This document shows positions 57,369 through 64,000 of a stretch of DNA of 64,000 nt, piece after piece (within the stretch, counting starts at the first letter, position 1; each line of letters opens with the position of its first letter). The stretch spans positions 103,558,125 to 103,622,124 of the forward strand of contig NC_073745.1 in assembly GCF_029784135.1 (NCBI RefSeq), given 5' to 3'. The notes below the pieces were generated by a model that was not told the origin of the DNA, ran no database searches, and saw only the letters and a list, made by a program, of their open reading frames with translations. The translations under genes were made by a program, and so were the position numbers. This stretch comes from Toxorhynchites rutilus septentrionalis. Taxonomy: Eukaryota; Arthropoda; Insecta; Diptera; Culicidae.

Positions 57369-59242
57369 TTCTGAGAATTTGGGACATTATTCTTGACCTC
57401 TGACTCATCCAGAATGCGTTCTGGAACCTTTGCAGCTATTTCATCGATCCACTCAATCTCCACGAAGTCAACTGGGTCTTTCTGTGTTTCAAATATTCTG
57501 CATTCTTCATTTACAACGATGACATCACGACTTATGATGATATTGTCTCTCTCCGGGTCATACACCCGGAAACCCTTCGTGTCTTCAGCATAGCCCATGA
57601 AAACACACTTGATTGATTTTGCATCCAGTTTCCTACGTTTTTGCTTCGGTTGGTGTACCATCGTCGTTGCACCAAAAATCTTCAGGTGCCCCAAGTATGG
57701 TTTCTTGCCAGTCCATGATTCTTCGGGAGTAACTTCTCCGTTCAGCGCTCGTGTAGGACTGCGGTTGATAAGGTAAACCGCCGTGTTGACCGCCTGAGCC
57801 CAGAATCGTTTCGGTAGATTCGCATCGTTCAGCATGCTTCTCACTTTGTCCAATATGGTGCGGTTCATCCGCTCGGCAATCCCATTCTGTTCTGGAGTGT
57901 ACGGACATGTCCTTTGGTGTCGCACCCCGTCACGCATCATGCTCTGTTTGAATCTCGAATTAACATACTCACGTCCATTGTCACTACGTAAAATTTTTAG
58001 CTTCTGGCCGGTTTGACGCTGCGCCATAGCCTTCAACTGCTCGTATGCTTCTAGTGCCTGGTCTTTTGTCTCCAGCGTGTAAATGAACACTTTTCTTGTC
58101 GCATCATCAATGAAACTCATAAAATATCTGCTTCCGCCAATCGAGGGAACCTCAAAGGGTCCGCACAGATCCGTGTGCACTAACTCCAGCTTATCCTTGG
58201 CTCGGTTCTCGCTACAAGGAAACGATTCTCTTGAGTGTTTACCTTGAATACATGCTATGCATTCCAAATCGTCAGTGTTCCTAAACTGGATTCCATCCGC
58301 CAGCTGTTGGAGTTTCTTCAAGCTTTGCTTGTTCAAGTGCCCTAAACGCTTGTGCCAGATCGTCATATCGGTGGCCGTATAAGCCTTGTTCTCTTCACGC
58401 CGGTTGACTCGATACAGTCCTCTTTCCGCAATTCCAGATGCGAAAATTTCTCCATCCTGCGCCAATACTTGGCATACTTCTTTCGTGAACAGCACATTGA
58501 ATCCCTTTGCACAAATTCTGCTTACCGATAGCAAATTGGCCGCCAGTTCTGGGACCTCCAGCACATCCTCCACAGAAACGTCACCTTCAACGCAATCCAA
58601 GTTGATCGCTCCTTTCGCTTTTGAACGCATGCTTCCATTGTTCGCTGTTCCAATTTGAAAAGAAGTTTCTTGCTTGTTCTTGAAACTCGTTCCTACACGC
58701 GCCATGTGAGTGGTTGCTCCGGAGTCGAAGTACCATTCTTCCTGCTGTACATCACCAATAGCGAAAACTGCACACATCGCACGGCCCTTGCCACGCCTCG
58801 GCGGTACTTTCTTCTCCGGACAATTTGCGGCATAATGACCGGGTCTATTGCAGTTAAAACAACAATCGTCTTTGGCCTTAATCGATCCACCGCTCTTACA
58901 ACGCCTCTGATGTTGTTCGCCACTGTAAAATGCTCCCTCATCACTGCTGTTTCTCGGTCCCTGCTTCGGCTTTACGTCCTGCAGAATCTTTGATTTGACT
59001 ACATCGGCTGACAAAGCTTGACCGGATGCTTCCATGTCCATCACCATAGGAGCATAATACTTTGGCAGTCCCATTAACAGTAACGATGACAACCAATCGT
59101 CACTAACAACAAAATTCATCTCCGCCAGTTTATGGCTCGTCGAAACCATGGCATCCACGTACGCTTCGGTTGTTTGAAAATTTTTCCAAACGAATCGAAG
59201 TAAGCTGCTGCAATAAACCGATCCGCCGATAAATACCGTCAT
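57278..59242 (-). pseudogene. copia Gag C-terminus, protease and integrase
   Basis: 654-codon frame. Gag zinc knuckle CFNCNRPGHYAANC; protease WYFDSGATTHM; integrase zinc region WHKRLGHLNKQSL with CIAC, core with HTDLCGPF, RSDNGREY and QNGIAERMNRT. The first residues (to about residue 22) are out-of-frame translation before the true Gag frame begins at about 59180. Confidence 0.9.
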
Positions 59243-59597
59243 CTTGGAATGCCTTTTTTAGCTTGTCCCAAGCTTCCTTCGCATCCTTCGCATCCTTCGC
59301 TGCCAGCACCAAACTGTAGTTTGTCTTCTCCAAACTGAGACAGATGGTGGCCAATGCCCTGAGTTTCGTGTCATTGTCCACAACCTTGTCATCCTGCGGC
59401 TCCACCGCACTCCACGTACCTTCTCGGATGAGGGTCATTTTCATCGAGAACGCCCACGTGACGTAGTTTTCCCTTCCCTTTAGTTTCTCCACCGGCAGAG
59501 CTGCACTGCTTCCAACCGTCCGCACGACTCGGCGATCCAAAGCCACGCTGCTTGATCCCGATCCCGGAAAACTTTCAGTACTTGCATCGGTGCTCAT
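59130..59597 (-). pseudogene. copia Gag N-terminal part
   Basis: 155-codon frame beginning MSTDASTESF, probably the natural start of the polyprotein, 62 nt inside the 5' LTR edge. It contains FMKMTLIREGTW-like and AKEAWDKLKKAF segments of the copia Gag (UBN2/DUF4219-type). After RLEKF a 1-nt excess in a T run at about 59183 throws the frame off. Confidence 0.88.
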
Positions 59598-59659
59598 CTT
59601 CAGTGAGAAAATCTTGAGTGGTTGGCTTCTGGTTATGTCCGTTCGTCTGGGCCATAACC

Positions 59660-59769
59660 TATCGGAATTAAAAGACGTCTTGATAGAGTGAATAACGATA
59701 GTGGAATGAAAAATTTATTTGCTCATTATCATGGCATACTTATATATCAGGATTACTGCGATCCCAACA
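59660..59769 (-). repeat. copia 5' LTR (110 nt)
   Basis: TATA-like ATATATAAG near 59743 downward is a plausible promoter. The primer-binding site lies directly inside. Confidence 0.92.
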
Positions 59770-59880
59770 ATACGCTTATACGACATACTAACTGCATCAG
59801 CGTAATATACGCATATGATGCGGATTAAATATATTTTATGACAATGTACATCATAAAACTGATGTATATTACAATTTTTT

Positions 59881-62040
59881 GTGATCTTCGCGAATGGCAT
59901 TAAAGTTTCTAGATGAATTTTTGCTGTCTTATTCTCTGCTGAATTATTAAGTATTCATACATATTCTGATCAAGATCGACTTTTACATTTTTTAATACAA
60001 ACGAGGTCGACCTCTATATTTCAAAATAATGATTTTAGTTTATTTAATGTTTCGTCAGAAATGTAAGGGAAATATGTGAGAAATACGTGTTCGAAGTATT
60101 TGAATAATGCCAAGTAATAATTTTCATTTATATTTTAACAATTAAAAACTGTATCCGGGCCTGCCAATGTGATCGAGAGTAAAAAACTTCATGAATACGG
60201 ATGAATTATTTTGACGTTCATTTTGCAAAAGGCAATGTTGCCTCTTTTGCTTCAGTCGATTGGGTTTGAATCTTGAACGGATTGTAAGATGAAATGTCGA
60301 TCTCGATCGGATTGCGAAGTTTCTAAACCCAATTGGGAATATGGGTGATTAATTTGCATCATTTTTATCAGGCGTCATCCACAAATTACGTAACGCGAGA
60401 AGGGGAGGGGAGGGTAGTTCTAGGTTGCGTTACTTGCTGTGTGTGATAGGGATACGAATTGCACTACGTAAGGGAGGGGGAGGTGATCCAAAATCTGATT
60501 TTTCAGCGTTACGTAGTAACATGGTACTGATTTCGACATTAACGACATAACGACACGATGGGCTTCCACATCGTTTCGTTATTTTGATGTTCAGATCCAA
60601 CACAATCTTGCAAATGTGAATTTAAACTTCTTCCTTCTGTATTTGTTTTGGATGAATGACTGAGAAAGCGCTTCTTTTTTTTATATTTGAGCAACTTGCC
60701 ATAATGGGTGCTGGATGTGATTCGGCGGCTGAGTTTTTGGTCAAGACACTCACCTACCAACAGACTTGAAAGACTCATGCTTTCCATTTTTTTCGCTTTT
60801 TTCGGCATAGATATTTACCCAAATAGCAGAGTCTTTCGGCGAGGGTTTTCTTGTTCTTGGAACTTCAAAAACCGCCGAGCGTTTCGACTTGAACTGTGCT
60901 CGGGATGTTGAAGGTAATCGCCCGCGAATGCTTGAAAGCGTGACCAATGAAGGCACAGAGGAACTTCGGTATGACTACTGAATAGTTAACATCGTTTTTT
61001 ATGTTTTTTTGTACGTGTTAGATAACTTGTTGGTGTAAAAGTAGAGTTGTCCCTTGTAACAAGAAAGGTGTTATACCCTCTAGTAGTACCCCCAAACTCC
61101 CAAACTCGATGTTTACAAAAAATATCCAATTAGAGGCGAAAATATCCAATTATTTGTGTCGCTTTACAGGTCTGTCCAATTAGCTAGATGTCGAATTAGA
61201 CGCCGGCATAATAAGCCCAAGAGAATATTTAACGCCACGTTGGTAATTTGATAAAAAAATGCAGTCACACAAACACATCTTTTTTGATAGAGCAGTTTAA
61301 GTAGAACTAAACAAATCCAAAAATTATTGAATAAACTTTACCACCACACCTTGGATCTAGATAAATGTTTTCTAATTAATGTGCGATTCACATAGAACGT
61401 TACGGAAAAGAACGTCCACGTTCCGTCACCGTCTCCACCAATTCACACATGCAGTTTACGCTTGCAGCAGCACCGTCACGTCAAATGTCAAACAAATGAT
61501 TTATTCAATGTTATACATAGAGTCGCCACCTGCAACAGTATTATTTTTCGAATCAGCATACCTAAAATTAGTTCTAAATTTGGAAAAAATTAAATGAAAA
61601 TCATTAAACCCCGTAGTCCCAACACTTATTCAACAATCATAAAAATATGTACACTATTTTACTCAGCTAGTCGCGAATGATTTTTACTCCGAAATTTAGA
61701 ACTAAGAGGTATGTTGGAATGAAAAATACAACCAAAATCAAAACAAAAGCCGAGACACAAAGCTCAGACAAAAACCCAACGAACCGTCCCTCTCCGTCAA
61801 TTATTCTTTTCTACAAATCCTGCCGGTTGCTTTAGTTGAACGTATGCTGACGGGTCGTTACGTTGCCTGTGTATGTGAATGTTTTCATAACAATTGCATG
61901 GTAGAATAACTGACGTAACGTGAAGTGACGTGACGTGGATGTTGTATTTGAATCGCACTTAACATAATTAACATTGAACTGCATTTAATGAACAATATTG
62001 ACCATAACTTAACAATTTCTCCTAATTTGCGTGGACAAGG
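59881..62040. other. Intergenic DNA without a recognised gene
   Basis: A MITE-like block at about 60370..60530 carries ATTACGTAACGCGAGAAGGG and GTTACGTAGTAAC, and shares AGGGGGAGGTGATCC-type purine runs with 41930..42180. A fragment of the TA-type MITE family (CTCGATGTTTACAAAAAATA, GGTCTGTCCAATTAG) lies at about 61100..61195. Short frames show nothing recognisable. Confidence 0.55.
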
Positions 62041-62049
62041 TATGCAAGA

Positions 62050-62262
62050 TGTTTTGATGACTTCTTCGACATTTGCCAGGTGTTCTCGGCCGAAGCTGCC
62101 GGAATCTTTGAAGCTGCCACTATGCCGTTAAGCAAACCGATCCTGATTGTTACCGACTCGGCTAGCGTCATCGATGCTGTTGGCGCGGCTATCACTAGGC
62201 ACCCATGGATACAAGCTATCAGGAGGTATCTGCTGCCCGATACGTGGAACTTCTCGTGACAA
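62050..62262 (+). pseudogene. RNase H fragment of a non-LTR element
   Basis: A readable frame gives VFSAEAAGIFEAA (catalytic Glu segment) and ILIVTDSASVIDAV (catalytic Asp segment), then HPWIQAIRR. It stops soon after, so only the middle of an RNase H domain remains. The family differs from the MosquI-like element and the fragment at 32853..33990. No poly(A) or duplication is visible. Confidence 0.65.
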
Positions 62263-62949
62263 AATCAGTTTTTTGTTTATTGTTTTATTTTTAATTGCTT
62301 ATCCGTATGTGCATGTAAAATGAATTATAGTAAGCGCACATCGCGGCATTGTTTCGGCCGTTTTTGCTGAGACGAACCAGCCCAGGAGGCTGAAATAGTT
62401 CAGGCATTATGAACAAAAGAGATAAACAGAGATGAACAAAACAATCATAAAAACGTTACAATGATGAGGAATTGTTGGCTGGATTAAACTAAAATAAATT
62501 TATTTGTCTCTGGTGTAATAGAATAGTATTCACAAATGAAATCTTTTCTTCTCTCGACTGGTGCAATGTGTATTGATCGCAACTGATCGACACGTCAGCA
62601 GAAAACCAAACAGCAAACGTATAATTTGTTGGACTGCTTCTTATCCTTATTAACCACTCTCGTTTTCCGACACAGCTGGAGAAACATGGATTGTGGGATT
62701 CTCATTTAGATAATGCTTGGCATTTTCAATAGTTTGTTTCCAACAATATACAATTTTCCTTGCTACAATTGGAGTCGAATTGTACGCGTTCAATTTTTTT
62801 CGTTACATGCCCACTATCAAAATTTTTCTTCCGCTCCCTATTCCTCCCTATTTGCGTTTATTTTCCAGGCAGCAACGAAACAGCACACGAAAATATTGAA
62901 CTACTATGTGATTATCTTGGTATTATGTATCATCTTTTCAAAAATCTAC

Positions 62950-63245
62950 TCACCTTTCGTTGTTGATGGTCACCATCCATTTCGCAGCGGACCTACACAA
63001 CGAGAGCTCGTTCAATTTCAGTGCTCATTTAACTCCAGTTGATTTGTGTGAAACGATCTCCAGATTGCGTATTCGTGTGCCGTGTGTTCTGTTTCGCGTA
63101 TTGACAGAGTCGGCCATCATTGTAAAAAGTACACTACTAGGGTTCTAATATTCCCACAAACGGTCCGAGTGAAAGACAACGTGTGCTCTAGCGTAAAAGT
63201 GCCCCTAAAAATCATAAGATACTGTGAGAAAAATCTTCCTTCAGG
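62950..63245 (+). other. Possible 5' untranslated exon of a gene lying to the right
   Basis: A stretch richer in GC than its surroundings ends at CTTCAG followed by GTAAGTAG (63246), a strong splice donor. It has no long open frame. A TATAAA-like motif lies at 63779 and an ATG (ATGATGGCGACC) about 25 nt before the window end. These together would suit the start of a gene, but none is decisive. Confidence 0.25.
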
Positions 63246-64000
63246 TAAGTAGATCTTTCGCTTCTTGTGCAATCGATTCGATTCGAAAATCATCCATTTG
63301 AAATTAAATTTTCCGTTCCACGCTCTCTTGGGGGAGAAAGCGAGAAAAGTTTGCGAGCTAATGCGAGTGTAGTGGTGCATTTGTTGTGCCTTTGTGTGTA
63401 TGCGTGCGGTTTGTTGACAATTGTATCAGCTGTCACGTACACACACGCTGCCGACAGACGAAATGCCTCTTCTTGGCACAGATGAGGCAGTAATGTCAGC
63501 GATATTGCATGACAAGCACTGCGAATGATTTGTTTCGATGATCTTTTTTTGAGATGGCTTGGAAATGTTTCAATGTTCCACGATGAGTCAATGAAATATG
63601 GTTTAATGTTAACATGTTCAATGAACAGGAAGAAAAATTGGTCAATTTCTGAATGATGATAACAAATTTATAATGGGATATTTGCACTATCTGGCAGCAC
63701 GGTCATGGCATGCGTCCGTGGTGCAAGAAAATAGGTTGGATTGGTGAGTCAAAGTGTGACTGTCCGACATACAAGAAGTATAAACGCGAGAAAGTTCGGA
63801 AGTAGGCTGCGAAGCAAAAAATAAGTTTATCAACTTTTTTCGAGGGCTTTTTTTAATTTTACGATTTTTGGAAGTGATTACAAAAAGTGTTAGTGGTTAC
63901 GAATCTACAAGAATCGAGTTACAATAAAAGGCAGCTTGTAAAGGATACAACAGTTTAAGGTGAGGTGAACTTGAATGATGGCGACCACTAAGGGAAATCA
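63246..64000. other. Right edge: no gene that can be confirmed
   Basis: If the donor at 63246 is real, this is the first part of an intron or an alternative first exon. A frame opening at the ATG near 63975 (MMATTKGN) runs off the window, too short to judge. GT-rich motifs near 63380 are simple sequence. Confidence 0.3.

Larger units (their letters stand above)
55638..59769 (-). mobile_element. Ty1/copia LTR retrotransposon (defective)
   Basis: 4.1 kb on the minus strand with identical 110-nt LTRs (59660..59769 and 55638..55747). They start TGTTGGGATCGC, contain ATATATAAGTATG and end CCGATA. ATACG is duplicated at 55633..55637 and 59770..59774. The primer-binding site GGTTATGGCCCAGACG (59659 downward) resembles the initiator-Met tRNA site used by copia. 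A purine tract (AAGGAGGAG) adjoins the 3' LTR. Coding order is Gag, protease, integrase, reverse transcriptase, RNase H. Two frameshifts and an internal deletion in the reverse transcriptase disable it. Confidence 0.92.

Noticed and set aside
62713..63148. Overlapping short plus-strand ORFs near the right edge
   Set aside because: No domain, several overlapping frames, low-complexity composition.
1..64000. Endogenous non-retroviral virus sequence
   Set aside because: I looked for flavivirus-, rhabdovirus- or other virus-like frames and saw none; all reverse-transcribing sequences fit retrotransposon families without an envelope gene.

Overview
The window looks like nuclear DNA of a culicine mosquito, most likely Aedes. 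It is AT-rich, has short (54 to 65 nt) canonical introns, and is dominated by nested transposable elements: an I-clade (MosquI-like) non-LTR element, BEL/Pao and Ty1/copia LTR elements, a mariner relic, tRNA-derived SINEs and many small inverted-repeat elements. The species call is inferred from this gene and element content, without a database search.

Three conserved host genes can be modelled exon by exon, and each has a total coding length divisible by three. (1) Cap-D3, a condensin II HEAT-repeat subunit, lies on the minus strand at 11312..19240 with 6 exons and 1,294 codons. One of its introns has grown to 3.8 kb by element insertion. (2) Nuf2, a kinetochore NDC80-complex subunit, lies on the plus strand at 30692..32256 with 7 exons and 401 codons. 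(3) A 696-residue zinc-finger protein lies on the minus strand at 51585..53794 with 3 exons. It joins an N-terminal THAP-type finger, a ZAD domain, an acidic/AT-hook linker and about 13 C2H2 fingers. Cap-D3 and Nuf2 both act on mitotic chromosomes. The far right edge (about 63.0 to 64.0 kb) may hold the 5' untranslated start of a further gene; this is weak.

Layout. 1..11.2 kb is a nest of inverted-repeat elements, including arm A (3975..8192) of a large inverted duplication. 11.3..19.2 kb is Cap-D3; its large intron holds a 5'-truncated MosquI copy, a palindrome of about 1 kb, a mariner relic and a SINE. 19.2..24.6 kb is AT-rich intergenic DNA with a fold-back element. 24.8..28.4 kb is arm B of the inverted duplication, followed by a 1.47 kb DNA element. 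Nuf2 follows. 32.3..41.9 kb is a four-layer nest: a SINE in a non-LTR fragment in a long-TIR DNA element, which also holds a near-intact 6 kb MosquI-like element with target duplications. 42.46..49.59 kb is a BEL/Pao element with 385-nt LTRs. 51.2..53.8 kb is the THAP-ZAD gene with a truncated duplicate beside it. 55.64..59.77 kb is a copia element with identical 110-nt LTRs. The rest is intergenic.

The element insertions can be ordered in time from their nesting and target duplications. The copia, BEL and MosquI copies look recent, yet each carries a few disabling changes.
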